Shown: piece by piece, positions 8,573-17,600 of the stretch | Numbering within the stretch: position 1 is the stretch's first letter | How the letters are laid out: each line of letters begins with the position of its first letter | Assembly (NCBI GenBank): GCA_903844815.1 | Contig: CAIMVD010000077.1 | Span: 1-35,493 of the forward strand | From: an uncultured Bacteroidota bacterium | GTDB lineage: Bacteria; Bacteroidota; Bacteroidia; Bacteroidales; VadinHA17 | DNA: 35,493 bases | Direction of reading: 5' to 3' | Position numbers and translations under genes: made by a program | Notes under the pieces: generated by a model | The model's input: the letters and a program-made list of their open reading frames with translations, nothing else | The model's database searches: none | Told to the model about the DNA's origin: nothing

Positions 8573-9130
8573 CTATTTCACCATCACCCAGGCCGGATTC
8601 AGTTTTAATATTTCACTATAAACTTTGCAGCTCTCAATATGTGACCCGGGCAAGTAACCCGTACTCATTAAAAATTCATTCACTATTTCCCCTCCGGTAA
8701 ACCTGAATGTATGTTTAAACAGTTTTACCCATTCCTGTTTTGTTTGGGGATGATGTTTGTCGAGCCACTTTTTGAAAGACCCGTATTCCGCCTGTAATTG
8801 AAGGATTCTATTCGCATTATGAATTGCTGCGTCTATTTTAAGACGGTTACGGATAATACCTGCATCATTTAAAAGTCTTTGCCTGTCAGTTTCATTATAA
8901 GCCGCAACTTTTTCAATACTGAAATTATGGAATGCCTTCCTGAAATTCTCCTGCTTATTTAAGATTGTAGTCCAGCTCAGACCCGCCTGGTTTATTTCAA
9001 GAATAAGTCTTCCAAATAATTCGTTATCATCTTCAATAGGAAAGCCGTAAGCAGTGTCGTGGTAAATCCGATGCAAATTTGTCTTGTCTAAAAGCTCAAC
9101 GGCTTCGCAGTATGATGAGGGTTTTTCCAT
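8573..9130 (-). CDS. tag: DNA-3-methyladenine glycosylase I
   Basis: 185 residues. Matches the Tag family along its whole length: YHDTAYGFPIEDDNELFGRLILEINQAGLSW (the Glu before the QAGLSW motif is the expected active-site acid), AGIIRNRLKI, and a C-terminal H-x-x-x-C pair (SHIESC). Tag binds zinc through an N-terminal Cys, the YHD His and this H/C pair. Here Cys8 and His24 can fill the N-terminal sites, although the usual RCxW start is changed and the Cys-His spacing is three residues longer than in the E. coli enzyme. It removes 3-methyladenine from DNA. It is followed by an AlkD-like gene, giving a small alkylation-repair cluster. Confidence 0.88.
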   Translation of the reverse strand: MEKPSSYCEAVELLDKTNLHRIYHDTAYGFPIEDDNELFGRLILEINQAGLSWTTILNKQENFRKAFHNFSIEKVAAYNETDRQRLLNDAGIIRNRLKIDAAIHNANRILQLQAEYGSFKKWLDKHHPQTKQEWVKLFKHTFRFTGGEIVNEFLMSTGYLPGSHIESCKVYSEILKLNPAWVMVK

Positions 9131-9222
9131 TTGTTACAATATAATTTTGTATAACGCAAAAGTTGTACTCATAGTTCTTATAGAAAATGGAATCATGTAA
9201 TAAATCTCAATAATCTGACATG

Positions 9223-10743
9223 TTAACGACACTGGCTCAAAGCAGAGTAGGTGTCATCAATATTTTTCTGAATCCCCCGTGCTGTCTCAGTAACCTTCCC
9301 GTTAATCTGATTGGCTTTTATTATCCGATTCAAACTTAATAAATAGTCGGTCCCATTATAAAGTTCTTTTATTGAAAGCTCAACGCATGCAATAAGCGGA
9401 ATCTTTCTGGCCACCCATTTGCCAAAAACCATATTTGAAGCGGCAAGTTTTGAAATATCCAGTAATGCATTTAATTCAGGTTTATCGGTTTCAAAATAAA
9501 TTTTTAGTTTTGGGTCCTCAATCATTTTATTTATTTCAGCATTCGAACCAGAGAGTTGTGAAATGAGGCTGCTCATTCCATCCTTAATAAATGTTTGCCA
9601 GTCATTCATAGCGGAAGATAGTTCAGCTATTTGTCCCGCTGAAGAAATATTCCTCAAAGTTTCAATTTTAGCCTTTAAACCGGCAATATCAATTCCATCT
9701 TTCGCCATCCGGCCTTCATTCATATCATAAATGCGCTGAAGTCTGTCAGCAGCCTTCCCTCTGTTTGATAATTTTTCAAGCCATTGACCCGTATAATATT
9801 CCAATCCATCCTTTGCTGCATTAACTAAGGCATTCCGGTTAGCGGTTTCCCAAACATCAACCTCATTCTGTGAAAGATCAATAGTTTTCTGAAATTGTTG
9901 TCTCTGATTAACATATGCTTTTAACTGGTCGGACAGGTTCTTACAATCAGGTTTTGCAATTATGGGTTCACCATTTCCTGCAGGTTCAAATTTCCGTAAC
10001 AGAGAAACCATTGCCGTGCTATCAGTGTTTATTTTTTCAACTACATACTTTTTTGCATCCATCAGATCAACAATTTCCGGATTATTTTGAGGGTTTATAA
10101 GTGTTTGAATATCTTCCATGGGCATCACATTTCCGAAAAAAGGAGTTGCATTTCCTGTGTTCGCCGAATCAGGAAGGAGCTTTATTGAGGTATTTTCGAA
10201 TTGTTTCCCGGCATCTGCTCTAAGTCTTTCCGTATCGCCGTCGAGAGTTTTAAAATCAATGTTATTAGTGTTTAATGTTTTGATTTCCACATTTTGAGAA
10301 TTATCGAGCAGTTTATATGATCGCATCATCTTTTCATATTCTGCCTGTGCTATGGCAGCATTAATCCTTTGTTGTTCAGCAGCCTGAAGGGCAGCTTGCT
10401 GTGCAGCCTGTTCATCCGCCCTTTGTTTGGCATCAAGCTCTTTTTGACTTTTTCCCGATGCGTTGTTGAATATGGAGGTCAGAACATTCTGAAATATCGC
10501 TCCTGCTATTATGTTCGATAACTCTTCTGAGGAACCTGCCATAGATTTTGTTGTACCGGTTGTTCCTGTAAAGCAGGAATATCCCTTAATATGGCCATAT
10601 AAGGCAACATCGTTGCATGACCGGCTGCAAACAGCGCAAGCGCAATTATTTTGCCCAATGACATTTGGACTGGTAACCAACAATACAATAAATAATACCA
10701 AACTGCTTAATATTTTAGCATTGCGGGTCATAATTCGTGGCAT
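9223..10743 (-). CDS. Secreted coiled-coil protein of unknown function
   Basis: 506 residues, not recognised. It has an N-terminal signal sequence (residues about 8-31, ending near VIGQ), then a small Cys cluster (CACAVCSRSC, residues 34-43). Residues about 100-145 form an Ala/Gln/Glu-rich helix likely to be a coiled coil, followed by mostly helical sequence. No enzyme motif was found. The mature N-terminal Cys group could be disulfide-bonded or bind metal. It starts 13 bp after the TPR gene at 10757-11557 on the same strand, so the two probably form an operon and act together in the periplasm or envelope. Met5 is an alternative start. Confidence 0.7.
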   Translation of the reverse strand: MPRIMTRNAKILSSLVLFIVLLVTSPNVIGQNNCACAVCSRSCNDVALYGHIKGYSCFTGTTGTTKSMAGSSEELSNIIAGAIFQNVLTSIFNNASGKSQKELDAKQRADEQAAQQAALQAAEQQRINAAIAQAEYEKMMRSYKLLDNSQNVEIKTLNTNNIDFKTLDGDTERLRADAGKQFENTSIKLLPDSANTGNATPFFGNVMPMEDIQTLINPQNNPEIVDLMDAKKYVVEKINTDSTAMVSLLRKFEPAGNGEPIIAKPDCKNLSDQLKAYVNQRQQFQKTIDLSQNEVDVWETANRNALVNAAKDGLEYYTGQWLEKLSNRGKAADRLQRIYDMNEGRMAKDGIDIAGLKAKIETLRNISSAGQIAELSSAMNDWQTFIKDGMSSLISQLSGSNAEINKMIEDPKLKIYFETDKPELNALLDISKLAASNMVFGKWVARKIPLIACVELSIKELYNGTDYLLSLNRIIKANQINGKVTETARGIQKNIDDTYSALSQCR

Positions 10744-10756
10744 ATAACTTAATTCT

Positions 10757-11557
10757 CTATTTCTGTATTATCAATTCCCATTCATAAATTTTATCTTGTG
10801 CTCCACGGGAATCAGTAGCGTCAGGTTCAAGCATCAGGTATTTATTCATATAGTAAATTGCGCCAATGTAGTTCTTTATCTGAGCACAAAGCAATGCCAT
10901 GTTGAAATATGCTGCGGGGTAAGAAGTAGGATCCACATCAATTGCTTTATTATAAATATCTATTGCGCTTTGGTAGTCCATTTTCTGACTGAGCATATTG
11001 GCCTGAACAATATACTTCCTTTGCTCTTCCGAAATCGGTGTTTTTATTTTCGATGCGAGATACGTTGAAGCTACAGGCTTAAAAAGAGTGAGCTGATAGT
11101 CATATTGTTTCTTCTTAATCTGAGTTTGAATGGAAATCAAATAAGCCCTTAATAAAAAAACTCCATCAGTATTTTTTCTGGCCAGGCTATGTGAATAGAA
11201 TTTAAAATTGGCTGCCCTTAAGTAAAATTTTATTTTTGGCTGTTCAGTTTCAATAGGCTTATCCAAAAGCTGATAATAATATAAGGTTCTGATTTTATTT
11301 TTAACGGTGAACTCAATTCTGTCGTCAAGAACCAAAATATTTGTTGGATTACCAGTCTGTTCAGTCAGCACATCTTCAATTTCAACGTTTTCTTTAAGTA
11401 TTTCGGCAATGCCCGCTTTTATCCTATCGTTTTCAGCGCCGGGCGTTAGTTTTAAATACTCAACAGGTGCAGCTTTTTCTATTGATTGAGCATCAACAGC
11501 AAAGGAAGTAAGTAAAAGGATTACTGCCAAAAGAGTTATAAATCTAAAGGATTTCAT
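10757..11557 (-). CDS. Exported TPR-repeat protein
   Basis: About 266 residues with a signal peptide (MKSFRFITLLAVILLLTSFAVDAQ). The middle part (about 60-170) is a beta-rich region of unknown type. The C-terminal part (about 180-250) carries two tetratricopeptide units: ANMLSQKMDYQSAIDIYNKA and AAYFNMALLCAQIKNYIGAIYYMNKYL, with typical Ala/Tyr/Pro positions. I chose the ATG at 11557 over the open frame to 11614 because it starts the signal peptide. TPRs mediate protein contacts, so the partner may be the coiled-coil protein encoded next. The gene is divergent from the first M56 gene, with a 280-bp spacer. Confidence 0.75.
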   Translation of the reverse strand: MKSFRFITLLAVILLLTSFAVDAQSIEKAAPVEYLKLTPGAENDRIKAGIAEILKENVEIEDVLTEQTGNPTNILVLDDRIEFTVKNKIRTLYYYQLLDKPIETEQPKIKFYLRAANFKFYSHSLARKNTDGVFLLRAYLISIQTQIKKKQYDYQLTLFKPVASTYLASKIKTPISEEQRKYIVQANMLSQKMDYQSAIDIYNKAIDVDPTSYPAAYFNMALLCAQIKNYIGAIYYMNKYLMLEPDATDSRGAQDKIYEWELIIQK

Positions 11558-11770
11558 TTTATGATTTTTTAATTTTAGCTTTTTAGATATAGTATTACAA
11601 TTGTCGGTCCCCAACCTCTAACAGGTGAAATCGAATTCAAGGTAAGCCTTTTATTTTCAGGAATAAATGATATTACATCTTATATTAAAATTTATTTAGC
11701 ATCAGAATTTCAGAATTATACTGAAGAAAATTAGAAAGCCACTTTATTAAACGCAAATTTAAACCATAAA

Positions 11771-11825
11771 ACGTAATAATAAGTTGTATAACGTAATCAT
11801 AAGTTATATATTTGCATAATAACTT
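11771..11825. promoter_or_regulatory. Operator-like tandem repeats at M56 module 1 promoter
   Basis: Two head-to-tail 20-bp copies of ACGTAATNATAAGTTNTATA lie at 11771-11790 and 11791-11810 (18 of 20 identical). An inverted pair, AAGTTAT (11801-11807) and ATAACTT (11819-11825), overlaps the second copy. They cover the -33 to -7 region of the promoter of the gene at 11838, where a repressor would be expected to bind. The BlaI-type protein encoded downstream (13295-13663) is the natural candidate. Confidence 0.6.
11783..11814 (+). promoter_or_regulatory. Bacteroides-type promoter of M56 module 1
   Basis: GTTG (11783-11786), a 20-bp spacer, then TATATTTG (11807-11814), an exact match to TAnnTTTG. 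The ATG is 23 bp downstream. The tandem repeats overlap it. Confidence 0.6.
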
Positions 11826-11837
11826 AAAATCACAATT

Positions 11838-13286
11838 ATGAATAGTCCGTTTATTATCTACCTCCTGGAAAGTTCAATAAGCCTCCTGCTGTTCATCGTA
11901 GTTTACAGATTGCTTATCGCCCGCCTCACCTGTTTCAGCCTGATGAGGTATTACCTGATAACCAGCGTTGTACTGAGCCTGGTTTTGCCTCTCATACACA
12001 TTCCTGTTCAATGGAATACTACAATTAACCTGTCTGAACTCCTTACTAACTCAGTCCTGATGCAGGCTGGTAAACATGATGGTGCAACTGCCACCGGTCA
12101 GGTAGCTGTAAGTTTGCCGTTATCGATTACCGGATTAAAATCAATCGTGTTAATTATATTGATGTTGGCATATATAATAGGTGTATTTGTTAAATCCTCT
12201 GTATTAATCAGGAATTTAAAAGGAATAATAAGGTTAATCAGGTATAATCCTATGACACTGGATGGTAAGTACCGGATTGTAGAAATAAATATTGCAACGC
12301 CTGCCTTCTCATTTCTTAATTACATTTTTCTGAATACAGGATTCAAAAATCTATCTCCTGCAGAACTGCAAAAAATCAGGAATCACGAATTGATTCATGC
12401 AAGTCAGCACCATTCTCTGGATATTCTGTTAATTGAAACTGCCTCAATCTTTTTCTGGTTTAATCCTGTAATGACATACATTAAAAAGACAATTCAGGAA
12501 ATACATGAATACATTGCCGATGAAGAAATTGCAGGAAGCGGTCAGCATAAGGAAGAATATGCGGGTTTATTGCTAAACCTGGCAACAGAAACGAAGTCAT
12601 TTAATATTTCCGCCGGATTCGCAATCCATCAGATCAGGAACAGGATAATTATGATGAAAAGGCCCCGGTCAGGTCCCTTCCAAAGGCTGGCCTTTGCTGC
12701 AATTATTCCCCTTGTAATATTTACTCTTTTCTCTTTTTCATATCTCGATGGTCCTTCCCTAAAATCATCACAGAGAACGGAATCTGCAATTTTACCCGGG
12801 AATCAGGAAAAACTGGGTGACATAACCTGGAAAGGGAATAATGTTTATAGTGCTGAAAGACTTAATGAGGTGTTTGGATTGAAAAAAGGCGACATGTATA
12901 ACCCTGACGACATCTCACAGCGATTGAAAATAACCGATTTGTACCTCGATAACGGATATGTATTCTTCAGGGCTGATTTTACCGAAAAACGGCATGATGG
13001 CTTCGTGGATCTGGCAGTAGAAATATATGAAGGCAAAATTGCCAGGATAGGTGATGTGTCAATAACAGCCGATATAACGCTCCCTATGGAGATCAGAACA
13101 AAGAATAATATACATCCCGGTGATCAGTTCAGCAAGGCTGAAATACTGAAACTTGTAAGGATGATCGGTGACACAGGCAAATTCGACAGGGAAAAGATTA
13201 ATCCAAAGCCTGTTGTGAATGAGAAAAAAAGCACAGATGAATATGCCGTAATAGATCTCATTATTGAATTGAAAGGCATTAAGTAA
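11838..13286 (+). CDS. BlaR1-type M56 metallopeptidase with POTRA-like tail
   Basis: 482 residues. The N-terminal part has several membrane segments (about 5-28, 36-55, 100-122, 284-302) and the zinc peptidase motif HELIH at 183-187, followed by the downstream HEYIAD motif at 223-228. It is thus an M56 (BlaR1/MecR1-type) integral-membrane protease expected to cleave a BlaI-type repressor. The last 155 residues, predicted periplasmic, look like two POTRA domains: about 326-398 (ITWKGNNVYSAERLNEVFGL, then GDMYNPDDIS, LYLDNGYVFF and DLAVEIYEGK) and about 402-479 (KNNIHPGDQFSKAEILKL and a closing beta strand). POTRA domains normally bind beta-barrel precursors in BamA/TamA-type proteins. There is no penicillin-binding domain. 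It is 8 bp upstream of the BlaI gene, reversing the order of the next two modules. Confidence 0.85.
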   Translation: MNSPFIIYLLESSISLLLFIVVYRLLIARLTCFSLMRYYLITSVVLSLVLPLIHIPVQWNTTINLSELLTNSVLMQAGKHDGATATGQVAVSLPLSITGLKSIVLIILMLAYIIGVFVKSSVLIRNLKGIIRLIRYNPMTLDGKYRIVEINIATPAFSFLNYIFLNTGFKNLSPAELQKIRNHELIHASQHHSLDILLIETASIFFWFNPVMTYIKKTIQEIHEYIADEEIAGSGQHKEEYAGLLLNLATETKSFNISAGFAIHQIRNRIIMMKRPRSGPFQRLAFAAIIPLVIFTLFSFSYLDGPSLKSSQRTESAILPGNQEKLGDITWKGNNVYSAERLNEVFGLKKGDMYNPDDISQRLKITDLYLDNGYVFFRADFTEKRHDGFVDLAVEIYEGKIARIGDVSITADITLPMEIRTKNNIHPGDQFSKAEILKLVRMIGDTGKFDREKINPKPVVNEKKSTDEYAVIDLIIELKGIK

Positions 13287-13294
13287 AATACTAT

Positions 13295-13663
13295 ATGGAA
13301 GAGCTCACGAAAGTTGAAGAACGGATAATGCTGATATTCTGGAAGCTGAAAAAAGCATTTGTAAAGGATGTTATCGCCGAATTGCCCGATGAACCGAAAC
13401 CTCCCTATAATACAATATCTTCTGTAGCCAGAATACTGGCCGGCAAAGGCTATCTGAATTACAAGGCATACGGAAAAACTTATGAGTACTTTCCGGCTAT
13501 TACTCAGGCTGAATACCGAAAGATAAAGTTGAAACGGCTTCTGACAGGGCACTTCGCGGGATCTCCGGCATCACTTGTCTCATTCATGATAAAGGAGGAA
13601 AAGATAAGCAGGGAAGAGATTGAAAAACTAAAGGAGATAATTAACAAGGTTGATCCGGAATAG
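13295..13663 (+). CDS. BlaI/MecI-type transcriptional repressor (module 1)
   Basis: 122 residues. A winged-helix domain fills residues 1-75 (EERIMLIFWKLKKAFVKDVIAEL, PYNTISSVARILAGKGYLNYKAYGKTYEYFPAI), followed by a dimerisation helix region. It is closely like the repressors at 14260 and 18448. In staphylococcal BlaI, proteolysis occurs at an Asn-Phe bond; the aligned position here is Ser96-Phe97 (SLVSFMI). It is second in the operon after its M56 protease and probably represses the promoter at 11783-11814. No beta-lactamase gene is nearby, so its regulon is unknown. Confidence 0.92.
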   Translation: MEELTKVEERIMLIFWKLKKAFVKDVIAELPDEPKPPYNTISSVARILAGKGYLNYKAYGKTYEYFPAITQAEYRKIKLKRLLTGHFAGSPASLVSFMIKEEKISREEIEKLKEIINKVDPE

Positions 13664-13796
13664 CAATCCCGATTAAGGTCGTGCTTATTCAGTAACCGTA
13701 ATTTTCTTTCTGCTTTTTCGCTTATTATGCATAATCGGACTCTGAATTTGGTTACTTTTATAAGTATTGTTCTAAATAAAGGTGTAAAGATAAATC

Positions 13797-13982
13797 ATGA
13801 AGAAAATTGCTTTGATCAGTCTCGTGACAATCTGGATAATAGCCTTGATTATTTTAATAATTTCACTTACGGACGTGCTTCCCGATAGTCCTCTGAAGGA
13901 ATACCGACTGGTTAGCGGATTAGGATTTATTGCAGTTTCTGGCTTTATAACTTTACTCTGGAAGCGAATTGCAAAATACTAA
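13797..13982 (+). CDS. Small two-helix membrane protein
   Basis: 61 residues: one hydrophobic helix at about 5-26, a short polar link (TDVLPDSPLKEYR), a second helix at about 40-56, and a positively charged end (WKRIAKY). No family was recognised. It lies alone between BlaI modules 1 and 2 on the same strand, 133 bp after the first repressor, with an AAAGGTG-like sequence before the ATG. It may be a stand-alone membrane peptide or an uncharacterised partner of the M56 modules. Composition and topology make it a plausible gene, but nothing proves expression. Confidence 0.5.
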   Translation: MKKIALISLVTIWIIALIILIISLTDVLPDSPLKEYRLVSGLGFIAVSGFITLLWKRIAKY

Positions 13983-14022
13983 ATTCCTGGTTGTTGGATA
14001 AGTCAGTACTTCAGAGAAATTT

Positions 14023-14120
14023 CCTTCGAGTCCCTTAGTGACATCCTTCGTGTCCTTTGTGGTTAATTTCTTTTTTTTTTACCACTAAGGACACAAAGGG
14101 TTTCACAAGGGGCACAAAGG
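14023..14120. repeat. Inverted array of CCTTNGTG-type units
   Basis: Four CCTTNGTG-like units on the left (at 14023, 14033, 14045, 14054) face four complementary CACNAAGG-like units on the right (14083, 14092, 14104, 14113). A T-rich run of about 12 bases lies between them. The whole can fold into a long imperfect hairpin. It occupies the middle of the 277-bp gap before module 2. The same design, with other unit sequences, recurs at 18213-18319 and 24703-24818. Confidence 0.75.
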
Positions 14121-14198
14121 GTTTATCTCCGGAATATTAAAATTTCTGAACAGCTCTACAAAATATTTTCACTTCCCATTAAAAATAATTCAAAAATA

Positions 14199-14234
14199 TT
14201 TGTTTGTTTGAAAAACACAATCTACATTTGTAGA
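14199..14234 (+). promoter_or_regulatory. Promoter with overlapping BlaI-type operator, module 2
   Basis: TTTG (14199-14202), 20 bp, TACATTTG (14223-14230): an exact Bacteroides-type promoter. The -7 element lies inside a perfect 14-bp palindrome, TCTACA-TT-TGTAGA (14221-14234). That palindrome contains the TACAnnTGTA core known from BlaI/MecI operators. The ATG of the repressor gene is at 14260. Autorepression is the simple reading. Confidence 0.75.
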
Positions 14235-14259
14235 GTATTGAAATCAAACATAGAGAATC

Positions 14260-14637
14260 ATGCACCTTACCGACGCCGAAGAACAAGTTATGAAATTATT
14301 GTGGAGGCTCGAAAAAGCCTTCATCCGCGACCTTGTAAATGAATTCCCCGACCCAAAACCTGCCCAGACCACCGTCCTCACCCTTTTAAAACGAATGATG
14401 GACAAGGGATTTGTAAACTATAAGGTTTACGGGAATTCGAGGGAATACTACCCGCTGGTTGAAAAGTCAGATTATTTTTCCGACCATCTTCATGGACTTA
14501 TTAAGGACTTTTTCAACAATTCAACTGCCCAGTTCGCCTCGTTTTTTACAAATGAGACCGAAATGAGCCCCGGCGAACTCAGGGAATTACGGGATATTGT
14601 CGACAAGAAAATTGCTTCAAAAAACACAAAGAAATGA
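14260..14637 (+). CDS. BlaI/MecI-type transcriptional repressor (module 2)
   Basis: 125 residues, full length for the family. The winged helix covers residues about 1-75 (EEQVMKLLWRLEKAFIRDLVNEF, AQTTVLTLLKRMMDKGFVNYKVYG, REYYPLV), followed by the C-terminal dimer helices. The position matching the BlaI cleavage site is Ser94-Phe95 (QFASFFTNE). The stop overlaps the ATG of the M56 gene by four bases (ATGA), so the pair is translationally coupled. A palindromic TACAnnTGTA site overlaps its own promoter, which supports autoregulation. Confidence 0.93.
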   Translation: MHLTDAEEQVMKLLWRLEKAFIRDLVNEFPDPKPAQTTVLTLLKRMMDKGFVNYKVYGNSREYYPLVEKSDYFSDHLHGLIKDFFNNSTAQFASFFTNETEMSPGELRELRDIVDKKIASKNTKK

Positions 14638-17600
14638 CAGCTTTTATAATAAAATCGAGTTTAAGCCTGATTCTGCTGTACGGACTTTACTGGTTCCTGC
14701 TGAGAAAGGAAAAGCTTTTCGTTTTCAACAGGTTCTTCCTGATACTTGCTATAATCTTCTCCCTGGCAATTCCGTTTTTGTCACTTCCCGAAAACATCTT
14801 TGGAAGAGATTTAGATGCAAGCCTGTCAGAACTTCCCGTAAGTAATACTACCAGGAATATCGAAGAACTATTCATTTCAGATCTGAATTCAAATCAGCCT
14901 TTGACTGAGGCACAACCTGCTGAATCGGGTGTGAATTACCTTATGTACATTTCATTACTGGCACTTGGATTTTACTTAGCAGGTTCAGCCATTTTTCTGA
15001 TCCGCTTTCTGCGCAACATAAGCTCAATTTTCCGCAACGCCCGCAATGAAGTCACTACGAATTACCTGGGTCACAGGCTTGTCCTGGTTGAAGAAAGAGT
15101 AAATCCTCACTGTTTCATGAACAGGATTTTCGTTAACAGGGCCGACTATACCGGAAAACGCATTGACGATAAGCTTCTTGCCCACGAAGTGGAGCATATA
15201 AGGCAATCGCACTCGTTTGATATAGTGATGATTGAATTGATAAGGATCTTTTACTGGTTTAACCCTGTTCTTGTTTTATTCGACAGGGCAATAAGGGAAA
15301 ATCATGAATACTTAGCCGATAACGGAGTGCTCAAAGATTCGGAGGATATTACCGATTACGCCGACAAGCTGATAAGTTTCATTACTTCAAGCAGAAATGT
15401 GCCACTGACCAGCGGTTTCAATTCTTCCCTTACTAAAAAACGACTTGTAATGATTTCTAAATCCAAACCCGAACTTTCTGTCAAAAGGATGAAGATTATC
15501 CTCACTCTGAATCTGACGTTGGTTTTCTTATTCATAATCAGCATCATCCCTTCTTCATCATTGCCAATTAGCAACACCTTCCCTTCAATTGATTTTTCTG
15601 TTTTCAGGACAAGTGAGAATGAGAATTCAACCCGTCCTCAACCCACTGGGACAAATCCCACCATTAACATGCCAAAACCGGAACTGATTTCAACTAATCA
15701 GGTTCCAGCATCCAATCCCGAAACAATTCTTCCTCCAACAAGTCAAAAAGAAGTAAAAGGATTTGTAGTCAACAAGTTCGGTAATTATTTGCAGGATGTT
15801 ACAGTAACCGTTTCTGACAACAGGAAAGAAGTTAAAACGGATGATATGGGCTATTTTGAACTTGAGAATGTTCCGGAAAAAGCCTCGGTCACTTTTTCAG
15901 TCAAGGGTTACGGGACCAGAACAATGGAGCCCGACTTCACCTATGCAATGCTTGTAAAACTTCTCCCCGACGGAGTACCGGAGGATAAGCCACTGACTGT
16001 ATCAGATACAGCTTTCTTTCCCAAAGTAATTCCACTGATGATGATCGATGGTGCAATAGCGGAAAAAGTTACCATGGCAGAAATCGATCCTTCCAAAGTG
16101 GTCTCAATGAATGTCCTTAAAACCAGTGAGGCAACAGAAAAATACGGAGAAAAAGGAAAATACGGAGCTATTGAGATTATTTCGACAAGATATATCAATA
16201 ACCCCCAGGCAGCTTCAACTAAATCGAATAATGCCGCCACAAAAAACAATTCGCTTGTAATAGTCGACGGTATCCTCTATAAGGGTGAATTAAATGATAT
16301 ACCTGTTGAAACCATAAGTTCATTGTCGGTCAGAAAGTATAAATCCGATGACGATAAATATGGCCAGGCCGGAAAAGAAAAGGTAATAGAGATCAAAACC
16401 AAAAACAGTTCAACGGGAAGCCCGGTTCAGCAAAAAACGGTTAAGGGAATTATTCAAAATGAAGATGGCAAGCCACTGAATGACGCTTCGATAGTATGTG
16501 TGGTTTCAGAAAATGTGTCATCAGGAATGAAAGCAGGCCCCGACGGACGATTTTCAATTGATAATGTATCGCCTGATAACATATTTAAAATCGGATGTTT
16601 CGGATATATGACACGTATAGTTAAGCCCGTCTTCACTTCCGATATGGTAATAACCCTGGAGAAAAATCCCATGGCTGCTGAAGTTAAGGAAGTATTATTC
16701 AGAAAAGCTGACTTCACAGCTTCCGGTGTCCTTGTAGTAATCAATGGTAAAATACTGGAATCTAAGGATCATTTGATTTTCAATCCCCGTGAGATAGAAT
16801 CTTTTAAAATCCTGAATGGCAAAGAGGCAACCGGCAAATATGGGAACAAAGGCAAAAACGGAGTGCTGGAGATTTTCCTGTCAGGAAATAATGCCGGAGC
16901 TGCAGGTACGAAACAAGCTAAAGGCTTCATATCAGATACTTCAAAGTATATTACCCTTTTAAGTGTTAACTACACCGGCGACAGGGCAGACCTGATTGAT
17001 ATCCCTGTTTCAAACCTGCAATCTGCTGCCATATGGAATTATACTGATACTCCTTCAAATAATAAAAAGAAGTTAAGATCAATTTCAATTATGACCAGGG
17101 ATTTTTATAAAGTCAGGGGTATCATTGCCGATAAAAATGAAAAACCTTTGCCGGGTGTTTCAGTAACTGCAACCGATAACCCGAATAGAGAAATCTCTGA
17201 TAAAAATGGTCGATTTCTTATAGAGGATGTAAGGGAGAATATCATGCTTGAATTCTCACTTGCAGGTTATAAACCATATTATCTTGCCACATCAACCGTG
17301 GTATTTACAACGGATATGAAAATTGAACTTGAGAGGGATAATGTGCCTGAAAAAGATGTCTTTTTTGTTGCAGAAAAAATGCCGCAGTATCCCGGAGGAG
17401 AGATGGAACTGAAAAAGTTCATTGCAATGAACATGAATTATCCTGAAGAAGCCAGGACGCAAAAGGCTGAAGGAGTAGTAATTGTAAGGTTTGTTGTTAC
17501 CTCAAAAGGGAATGTGGAAGATGTTCAGTTAGTGCAAAAGGTTCATCCGGCAATCGATGCTGAAGTTCTCAGGATTGTTGGCAGGCTGGGGAAATTTGTG

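Noticed and set aside
13669-13738. CCGATTA / TAATCGG inverted repeat after the first BlaI gene.
   Set aside because: Seven-base arms 56 bp apart in AT-rich DNA are easily due to chance and no T run follows.
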